Positions 15,934-24,208 of a stretch of DNA of 37,019 bases are shown here, piece after piece. A model generated the notes under the pieces. That model was not told the origin of the DNA, searched no databases, and was given only the letters and a program-made list of their open reading frames with translations. Source of the stretch: Paludibacter propionicigenes. Its GTDB lineage: Bacteria > Bacteroidota > Bacteroidia > Bacteroidales > JAFGXI01. Position numbers and translations under genes: made by a program. Every line of letters starts with the position of its first letter. The stretch's first letter is position 1. The stretch covers positions 4,320-41,338 of the forward strand of contig DYMG01000013.1 of the NCBI GenBank assembly GCA_020721655.1. The letters are read 5' to 3'.

Positions 15934-17169
15934 ATGAACGTTATTTTTATCGTAATATTATTAATAATTGTTGTCGATTTTTTGTTTCAACAATTTTTAG
16001 AGTATTTGAATTCTACAAAAAGGGGTGCAGAACCGCCTTCTGAAATTAAAGATGTTTTTAATGAGGTGGAATATAAAAAACAACAAGAGTACGATAAAAT
16101 TAACGGTAAATTTGAATTTGTTAATGCATCGTATAGTTTACTTATTATATTACTGATGTTGTTTTTAGGAGGTTTTTCTTTTGTTGATGGTATTTCAAAA
16201 AATATAAGTAATAATGTTGTTTTGTTAACTTTAATTTTTTTTGGGATATTAATGTTTGCACAAGAATTATTAGAAATGCCATTTTCGTTGTATAACACTT
16301 TTGTAATAGAAGAAAAATTTGGTTTTAATAGAACAACTATAAAAACTTATATTTTAGATAAAATTAAAGGATTATTGTTAGGTGGAATTATTGGAGGTGT
16401 ATTACTTTCGGCATTTGTATGGTTTTATTATTTTGCAGGTAATTTGTTTTGGGTGTACGCTTGGGTTTTAGTTAGTGTTTTTATGGTTTTAATTACAACG
16501 TTCTATTCATCGGTAATAGTTCCATTGTTCAATAAACAAACAAAATTAGAAGATGGCGAATTAAAAGAAGAGATAGAAAAATTTAGTCGCAAAGTTGGGT
16601 TTAAATTAGATAATATTTATAAAATTGATGGTTCAAAGCGGTCAACAAAGGCAAATGCTTATTTTAGTGGATTGGGTAAAAAGAAAAGAATTGTTTTGTA
16701 CGATACCTTAATTAACGATTTGTCGGTAAATGAAATAGTGGCAGTATTGGCACACGAAATAGGTCATTACAAAAATAAACATACTTTGTACGGATTAATT
16801 TTATCAATTTTGCAAACTGGTTTTACATTGTTTGTTTTATCGTTATTTGTGTCTAATCCTTTGTTGGCTGGTGCTTTGGGTGTAAATTCTCAGCCTAATT
16901 TTCACATCGGGTTAATTGTTTTTGGAATTTTGTACAGTCCAATTTCAACTTTTGTAGGACTTGCAATGAACATATTTTCGAGAAAAAATGAATACCAAGC
17001 AGACGAGTTTGCAAAAAATAATTACAGTGGAGAGTATTTAATATCTGGATTAAAAAAACTTTCGGGAAAAAATTTGAGTAATTTAACACCGCATTGGTTG
17101 TATGTGTATTTTTATTATTCACACCCTACATTGTTGCAAAGAATTAAAAATATAAACAAAACAGTATAA
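15934..17169 (+). CDS. M48 family CAAX-prenyl-protease-like membrane metallopeptidase
   Basis: An integral membrane zinc protease of the Ste24/M48A type, about 411 residues from the ATG at 15934. The longer frame begins at a TTG at 15907 and is less likely. The N-terminal M48 region (EIKDVFNEVEYKKQQEYDK, then EEKFGFNRTTIKTYILDKIKG) is followed by the GSKRSTKANAYFSGLG segment, the zinc motif HEIGH (in VLAHEIGHYKNKHT) and the downstream zinc ligand Glu in NEYQADEFA. Several transmembrane segments surround the active site. Bacteria lack CAAX prenylation, so the substrates are probably membrane proteins in quality control. The lipoprotein gene starts 8 bases downstream. Confidence 0.93.
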   Translation: MNVIFIVILLIIVVDFLFQQFLEYLNSTKRGAEPPSEIKDVFNEVEYKKQQEYDKINGKFEFVNASYSLLIILLMLFLGGFSFVDGISKNISNNVVLLTLIFFGILMFAQELLEMPFSLYNTFVIEEKFGFNRTTIKTYILDKIKGLLLGGIIGGVLLSAFVWFYYFAGNLFWVYAWVLVSVFMVLITTFYSSVIVPLFNKQTKLEDGELKEEIEKFSRKVGFKLDNIYKIDGSKRSTKANAYFSGLGKKKRIVLYDTLINDLSVNEIVAVLAHEIGHYKNKHTLYGLILSILQTGFTLFVLSLFVSNPLLAGALGVNSQPNFHIGLIVFGILYSPISTFVGLAMNIFSRKNEYQADEFAKNNYSGEYLISGLKKLSGKNLSNLTPHWLYVYFYYSHPTLLQRIKNINKTV

Positions 17170-17177
17170 TTTATTTA

Positions 17178-17603
17178 ATGATGAGAACAAATATTTTAAT
17201 TTTAGTTAGTTTACTACTAACATTTTCTTGCAATCAAGAAATTAAGTTAGATGAAAATGTTATTGAAATGTATAACGATGGGTCGCCAAAAATTGTTGAA
17301 ATGTATCAACAAAAAAAAGGTGAACGTATAAAAAAATACTACAAAGAATTTTATGAAAACGGGAAAATAAAAATTGAAGGAGCAATAAAAAACGATAAAA
17401 GAGAAGGCATTTGGACTTATTTTTACGAAAATGGAAACATTTGGAGTGTTGGCAATTATGTCGATGGTAAGGCACAAGGTAAATTTACACAGTATTATGA
17501 AAATGGTAAACTATGGGCTTACACTTTTTACAAAGACGATATAAAAGAAAAGGATATTTTTTTTGATAATAATGGTAAAGTTCTAAGTGAAAATAAATAT
17601 TAG
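17178..17603 (+). CDS. MORN-repeat lipoprotein (YwqK-like)
   Basis: A 141-residue protein whose N-terminus carries a lipoprotein signal (LLLTFSCNQE, Cys at about residue 18), so it is likely anchored in a membrane. The rest consists of repeats of the MORN/YwqK type, seen as YYKEFYENGKIKIEG, GIWTYFYENGNIWSVG and GKFTQYYENGKLWAY. Such repeats are common in Bacteroidota and were annotated as antitoxin-like by similarity to YwqK; no toxin gene is next to it, so that name should not be taken literally. It follows the M48 protease gene by 8 bases and is probably co-transcribed. Confidence 0.82.
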   Translation: MMRTNILILVSLLLTFSCNQEIKLDENVIEMYNDGSPKIVEMYQQKKGERIKKYYKEFYENGKIKIEGAIKNDKREGIWTYFYENGNIWSVGNYVDGKAQGKFTQYYENGKLWAYTFYKDDIKEKDIFFDNNGKVLSENKY

Positions 17604-17615
17604 AATTAAACCCAA

Positions 17616-17639
17616 AATCAGCATTAGGAAATGCTGATT
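17616..17639 (+). terminator. Hairpin after the MORN lipoprotein gene
   Basis: AATCAGCATT pairs perfectly with AATGCTGATT (10 bp, 4-base loop), 12 bases after the stop codon. The following sequence is AT-rich but lacks a solid T run, so termination strength is uncertain. Confidence 0.5.
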
Positions 17640-17711
17640 CGATTAACATTTTGTAATTTAGAATTTTAAAAAATTCTTCAAACAAAATCTAAATCGGGGT
17701 TGCCTTCATAA

Positions 17712-17747
17712 AAGCAATAGTTCAATTTTATAAATTTCTTATTGCTT
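17712..17747 (-). terminator. Hairpin after the SpoIIE-type phosphatase gene
   Basis: AAGCAATA (17712-17719) and TATTGCTT (17740-17747) form an 8-bp stem with a 20-base loop; on the minus strand the stem is followed by TTAT. It lies a few bases after the phosphatase stop codon. Confidence 0.4.
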
Positions 17748-17755
17748 AATTCCGG

Positions 17756-20011
17756 TTAAATTTTGTAAGCTAAAATTGTAATATCGTCAATTTGAGGGGC
17801 ATTTCCCATCCAATTTTTTAATGTATTATCTAAAATTAATTTTTGTTCGTACATTGGTTTTTGAGAAATATTAAGCAGTATATTTTTGAATTGGCTGTAA
17901 GTAAATTTTTTGTTTTTGTCTCCGCCAAATTGGTCGGGGTACCCATCAGAAAATAGATAAATAATATCGTTTTTTTTGAGTTTAAAAGAGTATGTGTTGA
18001 AATTCTGCATTTTAATATAGAAGCTAATAGGCATTTTATCGGCTTTGTGTTCGTATAAACAAACATTTGTTTGTGTTTGACTGGTGTTTTCGTATTTTTT
18101 AATTATTGAATTGCTATTGTTTGTAATTATTTCATTTTCAGAAATAATATATATTGGGTTGAAAGCACCTGAATATTGTACTTCGTAGGTTTCATTGTTA
18201 ATTATGCAAATAGAAATATCCATACCATCGTGCTGGTCTTCTATTTTTCCGCTTTGTTTTAGAGCTTCAATAACATAAGTTCTAAGTTCGTTTAGTACAT
18301 TTCCCGATGTTATAACTTCGGGTTTTTTAACTATTTCATTTAAAAAAGCAATTCCAAGCATACTCATAAAACCACCGGGAACACCGTGCCCGGTACAATC
18401 GGCAACAAGCATAATTGTTAAATTGTTAATTTCTTTAACCCAATAAAAATCGCCACTAACAACATCTTTAGGTTTAAAAAGAATAAAATAATTGGTTAAT
18501 AACTTATTTAATATTTCGTTGTTAGGTAATATTGCGTTTTGAATTCGTTGTGCATACCTAATACTTTCGGAAATTTCTTCTTTTTGTTGCAAAATTAAAT
18601 CTCGTTGTTTTGATGCAATATCGAGTTGGGCTTCAATTTCATCGCGTTGCGATTCAATTTCGTCGCGTTGTGTTTCAATTTCTTCTTTTTGCTGCAAAAT
18701 TTCGGCATTTTTAAGCATCAGCATTTGGTTTGCTTTTTTCCTTATTCGGTTTTGGCGAATGTATAAAATGGCTACAATAATAATTAGAAGAATACCTATG
18801 AAAAGTGCAATATTTATTATTTTTTGCTTTTTAATTTGTGCATTATTTTTAATAATTTGCTTTTCTTTTTTTTCTGTTTCAAATTTTGTTTGTAATTCGT
18901 CAAAAGCTTTTTTTCGGTCTAAACTAAAAATAGAATCTTTTAAATTGTGAAATTTTATTAGGTTACGATATGCATTTTTAAAATTACCTAAAGTAGAATC
19001 TAATTGTGCAATGTGTAAATATAAATCAACAGACTCTTTGTTTTCGCCAATTTCTTGCGAATATTTTAGTGCTTTGTTGTAGCTTTTTTGTGAATTTATA
19101 TAGTCGCCACCTTCAAAATAAACCTGACCCAATAACTTGTAAGTTGCAATTAAATTATACGAATCTTTTAATTCTAAATAAAGTTTTTTCGATTCGTTTA
19201 AGTAATTAATTGAGTTTTTATACAAGCCAATTTCTAAATATAATTCTCCTAAATTAGAAAGAATCATTGCCGAACTGCGTTTGTTTCCTGTTTTTTCCCA
19301 TATCAACGATGCTTTTTTAAAATATTTAATGCAAGTATCAATTTCGTTTTTGAAGTAATAAATTATTCCAATATTGTTTAATAGTAATGCTATTCCCTCA
19401 TTATCATTCAATTCGCTTTTTAATTTTAGCGATTTATTGTAGTAATATAAAGCTCTTTCGTAACTTTCGAGTTGGTAATGCATATACCCAACATTGTTGT
19501 ACGAAGTTGCCATATCGGATTTGTTGTTTGTTTTTTCTGCTAATCTTAACGATTTTAAATGGTATGTTAATGCTTTATTGATGTTAGATTTTGTTTCATA
19601 AAGAGCTCCCAAATTTACATACATTGCAGTCATAATTCTAATGTTTTTTGTTTTTTCGGCTCTATCTAAAGTTTTTTTAAAATAAACTTCAGCTAATTCG
19701 TATTTGCCTAATAAATAATAATTTAAGCCTATACTTTTGTTTATTGCAATAAAAAATATGTTTTTATCAGAATTACTTATATTTTTAGTTTTGTTAAAAA
19801 GAATTAGTGCTTTGTTGGTATATTTAACAGCACTATCAGTAGAAATAGACCGATATTGCAAAGATAGTTCTAAATACTTATTAATTATTGAAGTATCTGG
19901 CTTGCTTGTTTTTAATAGTTTTTTTAAACTATCTATTTTATGTTCCACATTTTGGGAAAACAAAATATTAGTTATTGCAAAAAAAGTTAATAGCAATAAT
20001 TTTATTTTCAT
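17756..20011 (-). CDS. TPR-transmembrane-coiled-coil-SpoIIE (PP2C) phosphatase
   Basis: A 751-residue signalling protein. A signal peptide (residues 1-19) leads into about seven TPR repeats (roughly 45-370, for example AVKYTNKALILFN and AMILSNLGELYLEIGLYKNS), placing them in the periplasm. A transmembrane helix follows at about 398-420, then a cytoplasmic coiled coil of heptads (ETQRDEIESQRDEIEAQ). The C-terminal PP2C/SpoIIE domain (about 510-751) keeps all metal-binding acidic motifs: SGDFYWV, ADCTGHGVPGGF, YLFSDGYPDQFGG and DDITI. It would dephosphorylate Ser/Thr-phosphorylated anti-sigma antagonists; none is encoded nearby. It is transcribed divergently from holB. Confidence 0.9.
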   Translation of the reverse strand: MKIKLLLLTFFAITNILFSQNVEHKIDSLKKLLKTSKPDTSIINKYLELSLQYRSISTDSAVKYTNKALILFNKTKNISNSDKNIFFIAINKSIGLNYYLLGKYELAEVYFKKTLDRAEKTKNIRIMTAMYVNLGALYETKSNINKALTYHLKSLRLAEKTNNKSDMATSYNNVGYMHYQLESYERALYYYNKSLKLKSELNDNEGIALLLNNIGIIYYFKNEIDTCIKYFKKASLIWEKTGNKRSSAMILSNLGELYLEIGLYKNSINYLNESKKLYLELKDSYNLIATYKLLGQVYFEGGDYINSQKSYNKALKYSQEIGENKESVDLYLHIAQLDSTLGNFKNAYRNLIKFHNLKDSIFSLDRKKAFDELQTKFETEKKEKQIIKNNAQIKKQKIINIALFIGILLIIIVAILYIRQNRIRKKANQMLMLKNAEILQQKEEIETQRDEIESQRDEIEAQLDIASKQRDLILQQKEEISESIRYAQRIQNAILPNNEILNKLLTNYFILFKPKDVVSGDFYWVKEINNLTIMLVADCTGHGVPGGFMSMLGIAFLNEIVKKPEVITSGNVLNELRTYVIEALKQSGKIEDQHDGMDISICIINNETYEVQYSGAFNPIYIISENEIITNNSNSIIKKYENTSQTQTNVCLYEHKADKMPISFYIKMQNFNTYSFKLKKNDIIYLFSDGYPDQFGGDKNKKFTYSQFKNILLNISQKPMYEQKLILDNTLKNWMGNAPQIDDITILAYKI

Positions 20012-20076
20012 TGTGCAATATTACACACTAAAGATAATAACTTTTGCATATTATTTAATTATTCCGATAAAAAAAT

Positions 20077-20084
20077 TAATTTTG
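20077..20084 (+). promoter_or_regulatory. Candidate -7 element very close to the holB start
   Basis: TAATTTTG matches TAnnTTTG, and the ATG follows only 4 bases later at 20089. Transcription would begin at or next to the start codon, giving a leaderless or nearly leaderless mRNA. No -33 element was found at 19-21 bases. Confidence 0.4.
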
Positions 20085-20088
20085 TGAT

Positions 20089-21213
20089 ATGCAATTTAAA
20101 AATATAATAGGTCAAGAATTAATAAAAAAGCGATTAATAAATTCGGTTTTGAGCAACAAAATTAGTCATGCTCAACTTTTTTTTGGTTCTGAGGGAGTGG
20201 GGAAGTTAGCTTTAGCAATTGCCTATGCCCAGTATATAAATTGTACAAACAGAACTGAAACCGACTCGTGTGGAGAGTGTAATTCTTGCAAAAAATATAA
20301 TAAACTTATTCACCCCGATTTGCATTTTGTGTTTCCGGTAGTAAAAATTAAGCCAGATTCTGTAAGCGACGATCATATTCAAAAGTGGCGAGATTTTGTA
20401 AATGAAAGTCCGTATTTTACATATAATCAGTGGGTTGGTCAGTTAGATAACGAAAATAAACAAGCAGGAATTTTTGTTCAAGAAAGCAAAAATATTTTAA
20501 AAAAGATAAATTTAACAAGCTACGAAAGTGAATATAAAGTTATGATTTTTTGGCTTGCCGAAAAAATGAATACAGAAACAGCAAACAAACTTTTAAAAAT
20601 AATAGAAGAACCACCAAAAAAAACGCTTTTTATATTAATTTCAGAAGCTCCCGACTCTATTATTACAACAATAAAATCGAGAACACAGCCTGTAAACATT
20701 CCAAAAATTGAAAATTCTGCACTCAAATTATATTTGCAAGAAAATACAGAGTTTGCTGAAAATGAATATGATACTGCCATAAAATATTCAAACGGAAGTT
20801 TAACCTCGCTACTTAAATTTATTGACGATTCTGAAGAAAACAATGAGCTTTTCGACCTTTTTGTTAAGTTTATGAGGGTTTGTTACAAATATAATATTGA
20901 TGAAATAAATGAACTAACAAAAGAATTTACCTCACTAACAAGAGAAAAACAAAAACGCTTTTTTTTATTGTCGGTAAGGCTTGTAAGAGAAAATCTTATA
21001 CTAAATTTAGGCTTGCCCGAAATATCGATACTAACAACCGCAGAATATAATTTTTCTAGCAAATTTAGCAATTTTATTAAGTTTGAAATAATAGAAGATT
21101 TGGAAAACGAACTAAGCAAAGCTTTTTTAGATTTAGAAAGAAATGGCTCGGCAAAAATTATTTTTTACGATGTTGCTATTAAAGTTAATAAATTGTTGCG
21201 AAAAGCAAAGTAA
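20089..21213 (+). CDS. holB: DNA polymerase III delta' subunit
   Basis: A 374-residue clamp-loader subunit that helps load the sliding clamp during replication. The N-terminal AAA+ part has IGQELIKKRLINSVL, then HAQLFFGSEGVGKLALA; the Walker A Lys is followed by Leu and not by Ser/Thr, so nucleotide hydrolysis is doubtful. Four Cys at about 51-68 (NCTNRTETDSCGECNSC) form the zinc module. The sensor/arginine-finger region reads IKSRTQP, where SRC is usual. NKLLKIIEEPPKKTLFILIS (about 163-182) is the conserved core shared with DnaX. The C-terminal 150 residues are helical, as in the family. Confidence 0.9.
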   Translation: MQFKNIIGQELIKKRLINSVLSNKISHAQLFFGSEGVGKLALAIAYAQYINCTNRTETDSCGECNSCKKYNKLIHPDLHFVFPVVKIKPDSVSDDHIQKWRDFVNESPYFTYNQWVGQLDNENKQAGIFVQESKNILKKINLTSYESEYKVMIFWLAEKMNTETANKLLKIIEEPPKKTLFILISEAPDSIITTIKSRTQPVNIPKIENSALKLYLQENTEFAENEYDTAIKYSNGSLTSLLKFIDDSEENNELFDLFVKFMRVCYKYNIDEINELTKEFTSLTREKQKRFFLLSVRLVRENLILNLGLPEISILTTAEYNFSSKFSNFIKFEIIEDLENELSKAFLDLERNGSAKIIFYDVAIKVNKLLRKAK

Positions 21214-21223
21214 AAAATAAGAG

Positions 21224-21237
21224 AGTATTTAAATACT
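21224..21237. repeat. Perfect 14-bp palindrome upstream of the flippase gene
   Basis: AGTATTTAAATACT is its own reverse complement. It lies about 30 bases before the candidate -7 element of the next gene and could be an operator, or a chance AT-rich palindrome. Confidence 0.35.
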
Positions 21238-21266
21238 AATTTTAAACAATATAAAACATTAATTTA

Positions 21267-21274
21267 TATTTTTG
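21267..21274 (+). promoter_or_regulatory. Candidate -7 element for the flippase gene
   Basis: TATTTTTG matches TAnnTTTG and lies 21 bases before the TTG start codon at 21296. No -33 TTTG is present at the expected spacing. Confidence 0.35.
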
Positions 21275-21295
21275 TCGCTCAATAATTAAAAACAG

Positions 21296-22768
21296 TTGAG
21301 AAAAAAATTTGTAACAAATTTAGCATTATTACTCGCATTAAATTTACTAATAAAACCATTTTGGATTTTTGGAATAGACAGAACAGTTCAAAATTTAGTA
21401 GGTGCAGGCGAATATGGATTATATTTAGCATTATTTAATTGGTCGGTAATATTCAATATTTTACTCGACATAGGAATAACAAATTATAACAATAAAAATA
21501 TAGCTCAAAACAATCAACTTGTTAGCAAACATTTATCAAATATTGTAGCATTCAAATTTATACTTTCCGGAATTTACGCAATAATTGTTTTAAGCATAGG
21601 CTTTTCAATGGGGTGGAATGGAAATGAAATGCACCTGCTCTTGTTTCTTGTTGTAAATCAGTTCCTTATATCATTTATACTATACCTTAGAAGTAATATT
21701 AGTGGATTACATTTCTTTAAAACAGATAGCATTATTTCGGTTATAGATAGGTTGTTGATGATAATTATAGTGGGATTTTTGCTTTTTAATGCAAATACAA
21801 AAGAAAACTTTAAAATAGAATGGTTTATCTATTCTCAAACAATAGCCTATTTAATAACACTTTTAATAACATTTATAGTGCTATATAAAAAACTAGAATT
21901 TTTTAAAATACGATTCGATAAAAATTTTTATATAGCATTTTTTAAACAAAGCTATCCGTATGCAATTTTAGTTTTATTGATGTCGTTCTACAACAGAATT
22001 GAACCAATAATGTTAGAGCGAATTTTGCCTAATACTTCCGAAATAACAGAAGTAACAAATTCAGGAGCCTATCAAGCTGGAATATATGCACAAGCCTTTA
22101 GAATTTTAGACGCATCGTCAATGTTTGGAGTTTTGTTTGCCGGACTACTATTACCAATGTTCGCAAAAATGATTAAACAAAAAGAAGATTTAGGAAAATT
22201 AGTTAAATTATCGTTTTCATTGATTATAGTACCAGCAATTATTTTAGCAGGTTTTTCTTTTTTTTATAGTAAAGAAATTATGAATTTGCTTTATAATGAG
22301 CACACCGAAACCTCGTCGCAATTACTTGGATTACTAATGCTTGGCTTTGTGTTTGTTGCTGCAACATATATTTTTGGAACACTTTTAACAGCAAACGGAA
22401 GTATGAAGCAACTTAATATAATGGCAACTTTTGGAATGTTATTTAATATAGGAATAAATTTTTATTTAATACCACAATTTATGTCAATAGGAGCCGGTTA
22501 TTCGAGCTTACTAACACAGTTTATAACAGCCATAATTCAAGTATTTATTGCACAAAGTATATTTAAATTTAGAATTAACTATAGTTTTCTCATTAGATTG
22601 TTATTGTTTATTTTAGTTGTAATATTTTTAGGCTTTGCAGTTAAAGAATATATTGCAAACTGGATATTAGGATTTTTTGTTTTTGGTACAATATCATTAA
22701 TTTTCTCTATAGCTATTAAATTAATAAGTGTAAAATCGCTAATAAAAATAATAAAAAGCGAAGAATAA
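21296..22768 (+). CDS. Wzx-like polysaccharide flippase (MOP superfamily)
   Basis: A 490-residue membrane protein with about 12-14 hydrophobic helices, resembling lipid-linked oligosaccharide flippases. Family features include the N-terminal NLLIKPFWIFGIDRTVQN and GAGEYGLYLALFNWSVIF, and later FKQSYPYAILVLLMSFYNRIEP and AGIYAQAFRILDASSMFG, which match the polysaccharide biosynthesis protein family. The frame opens with TTG at 21296; an in-frame TAA lies 9 bases upstream and the next Met is far inside the protein, so TTG is the probable start. No glycosyltransferase cluster is adjacent, so the substrate cannot be told. Confidence 0.85.
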   Translation: MRKKFVTNLALLLALNLLIKPFWIFGIDRTVQNLVGAGEYGLYLALFNWSVIFNILLDIGITNYNNKNIAQNNQLVSKHLSNIVAFKFILSGIYAIIVLSIGFSMGWNGNEMHLLLFLVVNQFLISFILYLRSNISGLHFFKTDSIISVIDRLLMIIIVGFLLFNANTKENFKIEWFIYSQTIAYLITLLITFIVLYKKLEFFKIRFDKNFYIAFFKQSYPYAILVLLMSFYNRIEPIMLERILPNTSEITEVTNSGAYQAGIYAQAFRILDASSMFGVLFAGLLLPMFAKMIKQKEDLGKLVKLSFSLIIVPAIILAGFSFFYSKEIMNLLYNEHTETSSQLLGLLMLGFVFVAATYIFGTLLTANGSMKQLNIMATFGMLFNIGINFYLIPQFMSIGAGYSSLLTQFITAIIQVFIAQSIFKFRINYSFLIRLLLFILVVIFLGFAVKEYIANWILGFFVFGTISLIFSIAIKLISVKSLIKIIKSEE

Positions 22769-22861
22769 TATTTTTTAATTTCAATTTATTGTATATTAGA
22801 CTTTTATGTATTATATATTATATAACATCTAAAAAAAAACAAAAAAAGAATATCATATTAC

Positions 22862-22869
22862 TATATTTG
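22862..22869 (+). promoter_or_regulatory. Candidate -7 element for the HdrCE/HdrB-like pair
   Basis: TATATTTG matches TAnnTTTG and lies 24 bases before the ATG at 22894. The region at -33 is A-rich with no TTTG. Confidence 0.45.
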
Positions 22870-22893
22870 GATACTTAAATAAAATATTTTTTT

Positions 22894-24204
22894 ATGTACA
22901 AACAAATAGCTTTTATAATCATAACCATAATAACATTAAGCATTTTTTTATACTCAGTATCAATAATTTATAAAAATATTAAATTGTTGAAAAAAGCGTA
23001 TCCCATAAAAGACCACATAAAACGACTAAAAATGCTATTAGAAATAGGTATAGGGCAAAATAAAATTATGCGGTTTCCACTAATAGGTTTTTTACACGCA
23101 TTAGTTTTTTGGGGCTTTTTAGTAATACTTATTGGTTCGTTAGAAATGCTTATTGATGGCTTTTTAGGAACAGAAAAAATATTAGCATTTTTAGGAACAA
23201 TTTACAATATATTGATGGCGTTAGGCGATATTTCGGCTTATGTGATAGGGATTTTAATAATAGTATTTTTGTTTAGAAGATTTTTTCTTCATATTAAACG
23301 TTTTTCGGGAATAGAAATGAACCATAAAAACCACGTAGATGCAAGTTTCGCCTTGTCTCTTATATTACTTTTAATGGTTTCTTTAGCATTAATGAATATT
23401 TCATATTTAAAAAGTTCTGATGAAATTGTTGGTCAATACCCAATAAGCAAATTAGTTGCAAACGTATTTTCATCATCAAAACAAAATATGCACGTTTTAT
23501 ACGAAATAAGTTGGTGGACACATATTTTGCTAATATTCTTTTTTGCTAATTATTTGCCATATTCTAAACATTTTCACGTGTTTATGTCGCTACCAAATGT
23601 TTATTTAAGCAGATTAACACCATATACTCAAATGACTAATATGGAGGCTGTTACAAAAGAAGTGAAAATAATGTTAGATCCAAATTTGGCTTATGCAAAC
23701 ACAAACTCTAACGAACCATTAGAAATAGCACGTTTTGGAATGAAAGACATTGAAGATGGTACGTGGAAAATGTATTTAGACTCATTAACTTGCACTCAAT
23801 GTGGACGATGCACATCGGTTTGTCCGGCAAACCAAACAGGAAAACTACTATCACCAAGAAAAATTGTTAAGAATTTTAGAGAAAGAATAACAGAAAAATC
23901 TAAAGGACTTAGAAAAGATGCGAAATTTGACGATGGAAAATCGTTGTTCAAGGATTACATTTCGGCTGAAGAATTATGGGCTTGTACAACCTGTAATGCT
24001 TGCGTACAAGAGTGTCCGGTAAATATTGACCACCCATCAATAATATTAGAAATGAGACGATATATTTTTATGGAAGAATCTGCCGCACCATCACTATTAA
24101 ATTCAATGTCAACCAATATTGAAAATAACGGAGCTCCATGGCAATATCCGCCAAGCGACAGGCTAAAATGGGCAGAAAATTTAACAATTAATATTAACGA
24201 CTAA
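22894..24204 (+). CDS. Membrane (Fe-S)-binding oxidoreductase, HdrE/HdrC-like fusion
   Basis: A 436-residue protein with a cytochrome-b-like N-terminal membrane part (about five helices in residues 1-225, similar to the NarI/HdrE gamma subunit) and a cytoplasmic HdrC-like part. Candidate haem ligands in or near the helices are His68, His133, His210 and His226/His228. Two 4Fe-4S sites are complete: Cys300, 303, 306, 310 (CTQCGRCTSVCP) and Cys364, 367, 370, 374 (CTTCNACVQECP). It probably moves electrons between the quinone pool and a soluble partner, together with the HdrB-like protein whose gene starts 4 bases downstream. The actual donor and acceptor are unknown; no ETF gene is nearby. Confidence 0.85.
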   Translation: MYKQIAFIIITIITLSIFLYSVSIIYKNIKLLKKAYPIKDHIKRLKMLLEIGIGQNKIMRFPLIGFLHALVFWGFLVILIGSLEMLIDGFLGTEKILAFLGTIYNILMALGDISAYVIGILIIVFLFRRFFLHIKRFSGIEMNHKNHVDASFALSLILLLMVSLALMNISYLKSSDEIVGQYPISKLVANVFSSSKQNMHVLYEISWWTHILLIFFFANYLPYSKHFHVFMSLPNVYLSRLTPYTQMTNMEAVTKEVKIMLDPNLAYANTNSNEPLEIARFGMKDIEDGTWKMYLDSLTCTQCGRCTSVCPANQTGKLLSPRKIVKNFRERITEKSKGLRKDAKFDDGKSLFKDYISAEELWACTTCNACVQECPVNIDHPSIILEMRRYIFMEESAAPSLLNSMSTNIENNGAPWQYPPSDRLKWAENLTININD

Positions 24205-24208
24205 TTTT

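Noticed and set aside
17178-17603. Antitoxin of a toxin-antitoxin pair
   Set aside because: The YwqK-like label comes from repeat similarity; the protein is a lipoprotein and no toxin-like gene is adjacent.
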